DNA from: Deltaproteobacteria bacterium
GTDB taxonomy: Bacteria; Desulfobacterota; Desulfobacteria; Desulfobacterales; Desulfosalsimonadaceae
Length of the DNA: 8,402 bases
Direction: 5' to 3'
NCBI GenBank assembly: GCA_024280875.1
Contig: JAJRPH010000250.1
Span: 1 to 8,402, forward strand
Shown: positions 1 through 6,760 of the stretch, piece after piece
Position numbering within the stretch: position 1 is the stretch's first letter
Layout of the letters: each line of letters opens with the position of its first letter
Notes under the pieces: model-generated
What the model was told of the DNA's origin: nothing
What the model saw: only the letters and a program-made list of their open reading frames with translations
Database searches by the model: none
Position numbers and translations under genes: made by a program

Positions 1-509
1 ATTTTTTTCTTATCTGCCATATCGTCCATTGACCATATCTGGATCAATGCGCCGATAATTGACAAAAGCATAAAAACGATCACACTTATGGCCGGGGACA
101 ACCCCAATGCCCCAACAATCACACCGGCTCCGATCAGGGAGGACAATACGATAATGGCCCAGTCGATGAATACGTAAGCGGCCACCCCTCCGACTGCGCC
201 GCCCAGAATATACAAAACCGAGGGGATGTCACTGTAACCAAAAAATTGCGCCCCAATCAACACCATATAAAGGCCTGCCAGACACCCGGCTAAAACAAAG
301 GCGACTCTCTGAGCCAGGAGGGCCACCAAAGCACTGACAATCCCGACCCCAAGCGCTGTCGCCAGTTGAAACCATTGGGAACAATGGGGAATTATCATTC
401 CGGAAAAGCCAACCCCCACCATGAAACCGGAGAAAGCAATAAACAGCCAAAAAAGCTTTCGCCCGAACGCCATAAACATCAACCCCATGATAATATTAAG
501 AATTAACAT
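1..509 (-). CDS. DUF4203/TMEM198-like multi-pass membrane protein, 3' end beyond the window
   Basis: An open frame of 169 full codons runs from ATG 509 off the left edge. The product is almost entirely hydrophobic, with about six or seven likely membrane segments joined by very short loops. It starts MLILNIIMGLMFMAFGRKLF and later has a glycine-rich stretch followed by FIDWAIIVLSSLIGAG; this layout resembles the uncharacterised DUF4203/TMEM198-type proteins (recognised from memory). The last visible residues, WSMDDMADKKK, are polar, so the natural C-terminus is probably close. ATG 509 is the first start after an in-frame TAA at 515-513, but it lacks a clear ribosome binding site; ATG 488, 479 and 473 are alternatives, 473 having GGGG nine bases upstream. 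The gene begins 36 bases after the pump gene, so co-transcription is likely. No function can be assigned, and nothing catalytic is visible. Confidence 0.75.
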   Translation of the reverse strand, partial: MLILNIIMGLMFMAFGRKLFWLFIAFSGFMVGVGFSGMIIPHCSQWFQLATALGVGIVSALVALLAQRVAFVLAGCLAGLYMVLIGAQFFGYSDIPSVLYILGGAVGGVAAYVFIDWAIIVLSSLIGAGVIVGALGLSPAISVIVFMLLSIIGALIQIWSMDDMADKKK

Positions 510-545
510 TTTTTAGTCGTTCGGATCATTTTCTGCCCCGGCCCT

Positions 546-3500
546 TTAATTTTCTGACTTCGCCGGTGAAAGGTGCGCGTGTTCCCACCGCTTATCCATA
601 AAATAAAGAATGGGCACCGTCATCCTGGAAAAAAACAGGGACGCAACTTCTCCCGCCATTAATGAAATAGCCAGACCTTGAAAAATCGGATCAAAAAGAA
701 TCACCGACGCGCCGACCACTACTGCTGCGGCCGTCAGCATCATGGGCCGGAATCTTACCGCACCTGCGTCAATCACCGCTTTATCCAGCGGCATTCCTTC
801 AGACAGCCGCAATTCGATAAAATCGACCAGGATGATGGAATTGCGAACCACAATACCGGCACCGGCGATAAAACCGATCATGGATGTGGCCGTAAAAAAA
901 GCGTTCATCCCCCAGTGTGCCGGCAAAATGCCGATCAAAGAAAATGGAATTGCCGCCAGAATAACGATTGGCGTTGAGTACGACTGGAACCACCCCACCA
1001 CTAAAATAAAAATGAGCACCATTACAACGGCAAAAGCAATACCTAAATCCCGAAACACTTCATAGGTGATATGCCACTCCCCGTCCCATTTCATGGAGAA
1101 TTTCCGATCCGTTTCCGGAATGGATGCCGTATACTGATCAATCTTGTACCCTTCCGGAATCACTATGGAGTCAATCTTTTTCCACATTTCCAGGATGGCA
1201 TAAACCGGGCTTTCCTTTTGGCCGGCCACATCACCGGTCACATAGACCACCGGCATCAGATTTTTATGATAAATGCTCCGGTCAATGTCTACTTCATGCA
1301 CGTCAACCAGCTCGGATATCGGCACCAGACGACCATCGACACCAGGGATTTTTAACGAAAGCAGACGCTGCAAATCCGATTTTTCAGCCACCGTCTGCCG
1401 CAGAACAATATTTAAGTCCTCTTTTTCAAGTGGCCGATGCAGGAGCCCGGTTTTTTTGCCGCTGAGCTGCATGCTCAGGGCTTGCACAATTCGGGCGGCC
1501 GGTATGCCGTTAAGCGCGGCTTTTTCCCGGTCCACTTCAACAAAATACCGCGGCTGGGGGGATTCCATGTACCAATCCACATCCACAACGCCCTCTGTTG
1601 ACGAAAAAATATCCATGATCTGTGCGGCCAGTTCCCGCTGGCGGTCATAATCCGGCCCGTAAATTTCAGCGACCAGCGTGGAAAGCACCGGCGGGCCCGG
1701 GGGGACTTCCGCCACTTTGATTCGGGCACCGTATTGATCCGCAATTTTTTTCAGCGCAGTCCGAACCCTTTTGGCTATTTCATGGCTCTGCTGCATGCGA
1801 TGGTGCTTGCCGGCCAGGTTGACCTGAATATCGGCCATGGAAGCCCCCTGGCGGAGGTAATAATGACGGACCAGCCCGTTGAAATTAAAAGGGGAAGCGG
1901 TGCCGACATAAATCTGGTAATCCACCACTTCATTGACTGTTTTAATATAGTCTCCCATCGACAGTGCCACTGCCGCAGTTTCTTCCAATGTGGCCGACTC
2001 GGGCATATTAATGATCACCTGAAATTCGCTCTTGTTGTCAAACGGCAGCATTTTGACACGCACCATGCCGACTGCGACCATTGCACAGGCCCCCAGCAAC
2101 AGTAACACCACCGTAATCAAAAAAGCCCATCGGACTGCCGGTCGATGCAGGAGCGGATCCATGATCTTTCGATACAGACGGGTAGACCAGTCTTCACTGT
2201 CTTCCGCTATATGACCGCCTTTTTCCGAATGCCCCTGCCCCAGCAGACGAATAGACGCCCACGGCGTGACAATAAACGCAACAATCAAGGAAAAAATCAT
2301 CGCGGCCGATGCCCCCACGGGAATGGGGCGCATATACGGCCCCATGAGCCCACCGACAAAGGCCATGGGCAGAATTGCTGCGATCACAGTCATAGTGGCT
2401 AAAATAGTAGGGTTGCCGACCTCGCTGACCGCTTCAACAGCCACGGTGGTTTTTGAACGATCCCTGTTTTCAGGCATCCGAAAATGCCGGACTATGTTTT
2501 CAACCACCACAATCGCATCATCGACCAGAATACCAATGGAAAATATCAGGGCAAACAGGGTAATGCGGTTTAATGTATATCCCAACAGATAGAAAACCGT
2601 CAGTGTGAATGCCAGCGTGACCGGAATGGCCAACGCAACAACCCATGATTCCCGTCGGCCGAGGGTTATCCAGATGAGCAGGGTCACTGAAAACACTGCA
2701 ATTGCCATGTGAAACAGCAATTCGTTGGATTTTTCCTTTGCGGTTTCGCCGTAATGACGGGTCACGGTCATTTCAATATCATCCGGAATCAAAGTTCCCC
2801 GGGTTTCCTCAACTCTCGCAAGAACCCGTTCGGCAATCGTCACCGCATTAGTGCCTTTGCGCTTAGCCACTGTCAGAGTTACAGCCGGATAAACCCCCAT
2901 TTGCGATTCCCCCGCACGGATTCCGATCTCGCCGGCCGCCGGGCCGGTGCCAAAAAACACGTAATTATCGGGTTCCGCCGGTCCATCCTCCACATCGGCC
3001 ACATCTTCAAGATATACCGGGTGACCGTTAAACGCCCCAACCACCAGACGCTTCACATCATCAGCGGTTTTTAAAAACCCGCCAACCTGGACCAGTACCT
3101 GGCCTTCCGGCGACGGAAAACTGCCGGCCTGTAATTCCGTATTAGCACCACTGATCATCTGCTCAATCGCTGCTCCATCCAGATGGTACGCAGCCAGGCG
3201 GACAGGATCCAGATGGACTTCCAGCTGGCGGCGCGGTCCGCCGATCAGTTTGGTAATGGAAACATCCGGTTCCCTTTTGACCACTTCCTCAATTTCCGCA
3301 GCCACCCGCCGGAGCAGATACTGATCCGCCGAATCACTCCAGAACGTCAGTGCCAGAATCGGCACATCATCAATATATCGCGGTTTAATCAACGGAGGGC
3401 TGACTGTAAAGGGGATGCGGTCATAGTTTGCCATCAACTTGGACTGCAATCGAATGATGGCATCTTCTTCGTTTTCCCCCACATAAAAACGAACGATGGC

Positions 3501-3791
3501 CATGGACATTCCCGGACTGGATGTAGAATAGATATATTCCACACCGGGGATTTCCCACAGCAGTTTTTCCATGGGTCCGGTCACCCGCTGCTCAACTTCC
3601 TTGGCGCTGGCGCCTGGCATTTGCACGAAGATGTCAACCATGGGAACGATAATTTGAGGCTCTTCCTCGCGGGGCAACGCAATGACCGAAGCAATTCCGA
3701 GAAGAATTCCGGCAATGATGACAAGCGGTGTCAGTTTTGAGTTGATGAACAACTGGGCCATTCTGCCCGCCGGTCCTTTTGACTGGCTCAT
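546..3791 (-). CDS. RND efflux pump inner membrane subunit (AcrB-like permease)
   Basis: The 1081-residue product has the length and two-fold layout of RND pumps: a first membrane helix near 17-38, a large periplasmic loop, a helix bundle near 358-515, a helix near 554-575, a second periplasmic loop, and helices near 916-1065. Such pumps use the proton gradient to move substrates into a periplasmic adaptor and an outer membrane channel. Helix 4 carries GILVDDAIVVVEN with the paired acidic residues D424 and D425, as in the drug-efflux (HAE) branch rather than the CusA/CzcA metal branch. R1013 and T1020 match AcrB R971 and T978, but the AcrB K940 position is R983 (GIVVRNSIILVDF). The substrate cannot be read from sequence. 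The ATG sits in an ATGA overlap with the upstream adaptor gene, with GGAGG four bases before it, so translation is probably coupled. Confidence 0.95.
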   Translation of the reverse strand: MSQSKGPAGRMAQLFINSKLTPLVIIAGILLGIASVIALPREEEPQIIVPMVDIFVQMPGASAKEVEQRVTGPMEKLLWEIPGVEYIYSTSSPGMSMAIVRFYVGENEEDAIIRLQSKLMANYDRIPFTVSPPLIKPRYIDDVPILALTFWSDSADQYLLRRVAAEIEEVVKREPDVSITKLIGGPRRQLEVHLDPVRLAAYHLDGAAIEQMISGANTELQAGSFPSPEGQVLVQVGGFLKTADDVKRLVVGAFNGHPVYLEDVADVEDGPAEPDNYVFFGTGPAAGEIGIRAGESQMGVYPAVTLTVAKRKGTNAVTIAERVLARVEETRGTLIPDDIEMTVTRHYGETAKEKSNELLFHMAIAVFSVTLLIWITLGRRESWVVALAIPVTLAFTLTVFYLLGYTLNRITLFALIFSIGILVDDAIVVVENIVRHFRMPENRDRSKTTVAVEAVSEVGNPTILATMTVIAAILPMAFVGGLMGPYMRPIPVGASAAMIFSLIVAFIVTPWASIRLLGQGHSEKGGHIAEDSEDWSTRLYRKIMDPLLHRPAVRWAFLITVVLLLLGACAMVAVGMVRVKMLPFDNKSEFQVIINMPESATLEETAAVALSMGDYIKTVNEVVDYQIYVGTASPFNFNGLVRHYYLRQGASMADIQVNLAGKHHRMQQSHEIAKRVRTALKKIADQYGARIKVAEVPPGPPVLSTLVAEIYGPDYDRQRELAAQIMDIFSSTEGVVDVDWYMESPQPRYFVEVDREKAALNGIPAARIVQALSMQLSGKKTGLLHRPLEKEDLNIVLRQTVAEKSDLQRLLSLKIPGVDGRLVPISELVDVHEVDIDRSIYHKNLMPVVYVTGDVAGQKESPVYAILEMWKKIDSIVIPEGYKIDQYTASIPETDRKFSMKWDGEWHITYEVFRDLGIAFAVVMVLIFILVVGWFQSYSTPIVILAAIPFSLIGILPAHWGMNAFFTATSMIGFIAGAGIVVRNSIILVDFIELRLSEGMPLDKAVIDAGAVRFRPMMLTAAAVVVGASVILFDPIFQGLAISLMAGEVASLFFSRMTVPILYFMDKRWEHAHLSPAKSEN

Positions 3792-4963
3792 GATTCCTCC
3801 ACTTTTACCCCGTCAACGATGTTTTGTCCCGGGTGTGAGACAAAACGATCACCGGTTTTTAAACCGGAAAGCACTTCCAAAAAATTACCAAAGGAACGCC
3901 CCGGCCGAATGAGCCTGAAATGCACAATAGAATCACTGTCAACTATAAAAATTCCGCTGAGCTGACCATGGCGAACCACGGCTGTTTCAGGAACCAGAAT
4001 CATGCCGGTTTCACCGATCGGAATTAATACCTGCGCATACATACCGGCACGGATTGCCGGAAAATCCTGCAAGCTAACTTTTACCTGAAAAGACCGGGTG
4101 ACAGGGTCAGCCGCCGAATTAATCGTTTTAATTTCTCCGGTCAGCGCCCCTTTTTGAAGAGAAGGGATGAAAACAGACAACTGATCTCCGATATTCACCT
4201 GATGAATATGTGACTCCGGCAAAACCATATACACGTCACTCGAACCAGTCGTTTCCAGTCTGATCAGGGGAGTGCCCGGCGTGGCCAGATCTCCTTTATC
4301 CACCAGCTTGCCGGTCACGGTGGCATCATAGGGCGCCACGACCACGGCATCATCAAATGAGGTTTTCACAGCCAAACGCGCTGCTTTTGCCTGCGCAATT
4401 CTATTTTGAGCGGCATCACGCATGGATTCTGTCTGGGATAATCCAGCAGTTGCCTGATCGTATCGGGCTTTCACTTCGTCGAATTCCTGCAAACTCACAG
4501 ATTCATTTTCAAGAAGCACGCCATAACGACGAAATGTTTTTTCGGCAAGTTTTGACGAGGCCTGAGCCGACTCAAATGCCGCCTGAGCGGCCTTAACTCC
4601 ATGATTGGCTTCCGCCAGGGCTGCTTCCGCCTGCCGCAGTTGGGCGGATAATTGACTGTCGTCAATCACCACCAGAATATCTCCGGCCTTTACTTTGTCT
4701 CCCTCATAAACCGGCACCTGCAGGATTTCTCCCATAACCTTTGCGGAAACCGTTGCAGCCATCCGGGGCTGAATAGTTCCCGAAGCTTCATAGAATTCCG
4801 GCTGTTGAACAATTTCAATAATGGATGTGGCTGTTTTCACAACCTTCGACGGTTTTGACGGTGTTGTTCCCGGCGGTATTTCTTCTCCGCACCCGGCGAT
4901 CAAAAGAATTGTTATTGAAACGGCAATCCATTTTAATTGTTGAAGATATTGTTTTGTTTTCAC
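3788..4963 (-). CDS. RND periplasmic adaptor (membrane fusion protein), lipoprotein
   Basis: The 391-residue product is the adaptor linking the RND pump to the outer membrane channel. It begins with a signal peptide ending in the lipobox LIAGC, so Cys25 should be lipidated and anchor the protein in a membrane facing the periplasm. The domain order is typical of HlyD/AcrA-type adaptors: first half of the lipoyl domain (about 67-103, with VYEGDKVKAGDIL), a long Ala/Gln/Glu-rich helical hairpin (about 103-200), the second lipoyl half (about 205-236, APYDATVTGKLVDKGDLATPG), a beta-barrel domain (about 237-315, with the family-like DPVTRSFQVKV at 286-296), and a membrane-proximal domain to the end. 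The start codon is GTG, supported by AAGGTGG six bases upstream. The stop overlaps the pump start by four bases; the channel gene lies 67 bases upstream. Confidence 0.95.
   Translation of the reverse strand: MKTKQYLQQLKWIAVSITILLIAGCGEEIPPGTTPSKPSKVVKTATSIIEIVQQPEFYEASGTIQPRMAATVSAKVMGEILQVPVYEGDKVKAGDILVVIDDSQLSAQLRQAEAALAEANHGVKAAQAAFESAQASSKLAEKTFRRYGVLLENESVSLQEFDEVKARYDQATAGLSQTESMRDAAQNRIAQAKAARLAVKTSFDDAVVVAPYDATVTGKLVDKGDLATPGTPLIRLETTGSSDVYMVLPESHIHQVNIGDQLSVFIPSLQKGALTGEIKTINSAADPVTRSFQVKVSLQDFPAIRAGMYAQVLIPIGETGMILVPETAVVRHGQLSGIFIVDSDSIVHFRLIRPGRSFGNFLEVLSGLKTGDRFVSHPGQNIVDGVKVEES
3792..3800 (-). promoter_or_regulatory. Ribosome binding site of the pump gene, inside the adaptor gene
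   Basis: On the minus strand GGAGG lies four bases before the pump ATG, within the last codons of the adaptor gene (Val-Glu-Glu-Ser-stop). Together with the ATGA stop/start overlap it fits translational coupling of adaptor and pump. Confidence 0.8.
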
Positions 4964-4969
4964 AGCGTT

Positions 4970-4976
4970 CCACCTT
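4970..4976 (-). promoter_or_regulatory. Ribosome binding site that selects the adaptor GTG start
   Basis: On the minus strand AAGGTGG lies six bases before GTG 4963. The GTG immediately precedes the Lys-rich start of a clear signal peptide, so this site and the protein layout agree on the start. Confidence 0.75.
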
Positions 4977-5030
4977 TTTTCCTGATAGCTGTTAATATTT
5001 ATCCGACTTGCTGCATTTTTTTATTAAATC

Positions 5031-6428
5031 TTATTGAAACGTTTCGCCCAAATCACCGACAGCCAGCGCCAGCTGTGCGCGGGACTGTATCTGGTCTTTA
5101 ATTGCCATATTCAGATTATTTCTGGCACGGATAACCGTCATTTCGGCATCCAGAAGTGAAACAATCGGCACCTGACCATTATCATAACGGTTGCCGACGA
5201 TCCGCATTGCTTCCTCAGCCGCATCCACGGCCAATTCCGACGCCTGAATCCGCTTTTCCGCACTTTGCAGCTTATAATAAGCCTCCCGGGTTTCCAGCCG
5301 TATTTTTTGATTCATGGCGCGCAAATTCGCGTTGATTTCATTGTGAAGGTACAACGATTCCCGTTCCCGGGCCGAAATACCATCTCCGGAAAAAAGATTC
5401 AAAGTCACATTTGCGCCCACGGTGTAGTTATTTGCCGTCTCTTCAAAATCCCCGGTATTTAATTCGTAACTGCCGGTTAGATTGACGGACGGCCAGTGGG
5501 CGGACCGGGATTTTTTTATTTCCGTCCGGGCGGTTTGTTCGTAAAATTTTATCTGTTTAAGATCGGGGCGTCCGGCCAGGGCCATGTCAATCCACTCCGC
5601 CAATTCCTTTGCCGGAATTTCTTTTTGTACCAGAGCGGTAACCGGCAGCACGTCACAAATCGTTTCTTCACCCATCACCGCACTCAATGCCGCCTGGGCA
5701 ATCAGATATTGACTGTTGGCCTCAACCTGTTGCTGCTCCAGTTCCGAAATGTGAACCCGGGCGCGAAGCAGATCGCTTTTGACTGTCAGGCCGCTGTTGT
5801 ATCGATTTTCAATCAGACGCAGGTGCACCTTTGCTGTTTGTAACGCCTGATCAACTACGGCAACACTTTCTCCTGCAAACACCAGGTCCGTATAGGCTGC
5901 CACTGTTTGTAAAATAATTTCCTGGCGGGTCCGGTCAAACCCGGCGGCGAATGCCTGGTGCGACATTTCCGCCTGCTGACTGCCGAACCAGGTCTGCCCG
6001 CTGTCAAACAGCGGCCAGGTCATCCACAGCATAGTGTTGAAATTGTCTATGGATTCCGGATCATTGAGTCTGGCCGGATCAAAATCCTTTTGCGCAATAA
6101 TCCCCTGGTTGAGCTTCATGCCGAACGCCCACATGGGATTTGTGGTCAGCTGGTAGGCCTCTGAAATATAAACTTTGGGATAAAAACTGGATTTCGCCTG
6201 GGTAATCCGTTCGGCCGATGCTGCCACTCTGGACTGGGCGGCATCCAGCAGGGGATTTTTTTTCAGGGCGCTTTTGATCGCATCATGAAGGGAAAGGGGA
6301 GAGCCCGGCTCTTCTGTCTGACCTGAGAAAGCTGTTTCAATTAAAATAACCGGTTGAAAAATTGCCATTATGACAACCAGAATGATGATACTTCTCCGTT
6401 TAACACTTTTCATATTAACACTTTTCAT
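5031..6428 (-). CDS. TolC-family outer membrane efflux channel
   Basis: The 465-residue product has an N-terminal signal peptide (basic KRR followed by IIILVVIMAIF, likely cut near residue 36) and no lipobox cysteine. The rest is the duplicated outer membrane efflux protein fold: SALKKNPLLDAAQSRV...AKSSFYPKVYIS (53-89) is echoed by ALAGRPDLKQIKF...SRSAHWPSVNLTG (283-319), and ENRYNSGLTVKSDLLRA (207-223) by GNRYDNGQVPIVSLLDA (412-428). Trimers of such proteins form the outer membrane exit duct and periplasmic helical barrel of tripartite pumps. It is the first gene of the operon, where many RND operons place the channel last. ATG 6428 is preferred because AAAGG lies eight bases upstream; a second in-frame ATG at 6413 lies in a 15-base tandem duplication and lacks such a site. 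Confidence 0.95.
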   Translation of the reverse strand: MKSVNMKSVKRRSIIILVVIMAIFQPVILIETAFSGQTEEPGSPLSLHDAIKSALKKNPLLDAAQSRVAASAERITQAKSSFYPKVYISEAYQLTTNPMWAFGMKLNQGIIAQKDFDPARLNDPESIDNFNTMLWMTWPLFDSGQTWFGSQQAEMSHQAFAAGFDRTRQEIILQTVAAYTDLVFAGESVAVVDQALQTAKVHLRLIENRYNSGLTVKSDLLRARVHISELEQQQVEANSQYLIAQAALSAVMGEETICDVLPVTALVQKEIPAKELAEWIDMALAGRPDLKQIKFYEQTARTEIKKSRSAHWPSVNLTGSYELNTGDFEETANNYTVGANVTLNLFSGDGISARERESLYLHNEINANLRAMNQKIRLETREAYYKLQSAEKRIQASELAVDAAEEAMRIVGNRYDNGQVPIVSLLDAEMTVIRARNNLNMAIKDQIQSRAQLALAVGDLGETFQ

Positions 6429-6431
6429 ATT
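6400..6431. repeat. 15-base tandem duplication covering the channel gene start codon
   Basis: The plus-strand unit taacacttttcatat occurs twice without a break at 6401-6415 and 6416-6430, with one more matching base on each side. On the minus strand it duplicates the start codon and following codons, so the protein begins MKSVN-MKSVK. Being 15 bases long it keeps the frame. It looks like a slippage event that extended the N-terminus by five residues and created two possible start codons. Confidence 0.95.
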
Positions 6432-6610
6432 CCAAACCTTTATATTCGATGAAATATTTCTTTTTTTCCAAACTTGATGAATTCATAAAAATTAATAGTA
6501 ACCACGAAAATCACAGAAATAAGCATTTTAAAATAAAATATTTTCTCTATGGTAAAAATAGGGACTTTTTGCATAACTTTTCTACAGTTAGTGCCTAAAG
6601 AAACTGACTT

Positions 6611-6632
6611 TATTGAAAAGATTATTTCAATA
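6611..6632. promoter_or_regulatory. 22-base inverted repeat, operator candidate
   Basis: Arms TATTGAAA (6611-6618) and TTTCAATA (6625-6632) are perfect reverse complements around a six-base centre, AGATTA. Length and symmetry fit the binding site of a dimeric helix-turn-helix repressor. It lies in the presumed leader of the efflux operon, downstream of the promoter candidate. It has no T-tract, so it does not look like a terminator. No regulator gene is in the window. Confidence 0.35.
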
Positions 6633-6647
6633 TGTTTATAACAATGC

Positions 6648-6662
6648 ATACAAGAATTGTAT
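6648..6662. promoter_or_regulatory. 15-base inverted repeat, possible second operator
   Basis: ATACAA (6648-6653) and TTGTAT (6657-6662) are perfect reverse complements around GAA. It sits between the first inverted repeat and the promoter candidates. The arms are short and AT-rich, so a chance origin is possible. Confidence 0.25.
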
Positions 6663-6674
6663 TTGAAAGTATGG

Positions 6675-6703
6675 TTGAGCAAATATAAATTCTATAATAT
6701 ATT
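6675..6703 (+). promoter_or_regulatory. Candidate sigma70 promoter for pldA
   Basis: TTGAGC (6675-6680) is followed after exactly 17 bases by TATATT (6698-6703), matching four and five of six consensus positions. Transcription would start near 6710, about 50 bases before the pldA GTG. A perfect TATAAT also lies at 6693-6698 but has no good -35 at the right distance. The site overlaps the leftward promoter candidate. Confidence 0.4.
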
Positions 6704-6719
6704 CAAAATTCGAAATCAA
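6691..6719 (-). promoter_or_regulatory. Candidate sigma70 promoter for the efflux operon
   Basis: On the minus strand TTGATT (6719-6714) is followed after 17 bases by TATAGA (6696-6691), each matching four of six consensus positions. Transcription would start near 6684 and leave an AT-rich leader of about 255 bases before the channel ATG. Such matches are frequent in AT-rich DNA, so this is only a candidate. Confidence 0.35.
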
Positions 6720-6747
6720 GGTTGCTTTCTGATACTTTACTGATTTT

Positions 6748-6755
6748 AAGCGGAG
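6748..6755 (+). promoter_or_regulatory. Ribosome binding site that selects the pldA GTG start
   Basis: AAGCGGAG ends five bases before GTG 6761. The frame is also open from TTG 6722, but that codon has no such site and would put a 13-residue hydrophobic stretch ahead of the normal Lys-led signal peptide. Confidence 0.75.
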
Positions 6756-6760
6756 TTTTT

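Larger units (their letters stand above)
6429..6674. other. AT-rich divergent intergenic region
   Basis: This spacer between the efflux operon and pldA is much richer in A and T than the genes on either side. Apart from the two inverted repeats and the AAAGG ribosome binding site of the channel gene (eight bases before ATG 6428), I see no gene, tRNA or terminator. The open frame on the minus strand here (6682-6440) looks like chance, as explained among the rejected items. Confidence 0.6.

Noticed and set aside
229..450. A 73-residue minus-strand frame in the DUF4203-like gene
   Set aside because: It overlaps in a shifted frame the hydrophobic, family-like frame that starts at 509 and runs through the edge; it has no membrane or domain pattern of its own.
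678..3740. Several plus-strand open frames of 85 to 185 residues inside the pump gene, the longest at 3183-3740
   Set aside because: They lie antisense to a well-supported RND gene, share no family features, are rich in His, Arg and Cys, and overlap each other; they are by-products of the real coding strand.
6440..6682. An 80-residue minus-strand frame upstream of the channel gene
   Set aside because: It lies wholly in AT-rich spacer, is rich in Phe, Ile, Lys and Cys with no motif, and overlaps the likely leader and both inverted repeats.
6722..6760. TTG 6722 as the start of pldA
   Set aside because: GTG 6761 has a good ribosome binding site five bases upstream and begins a standard signal peptide with Lys at position 2.
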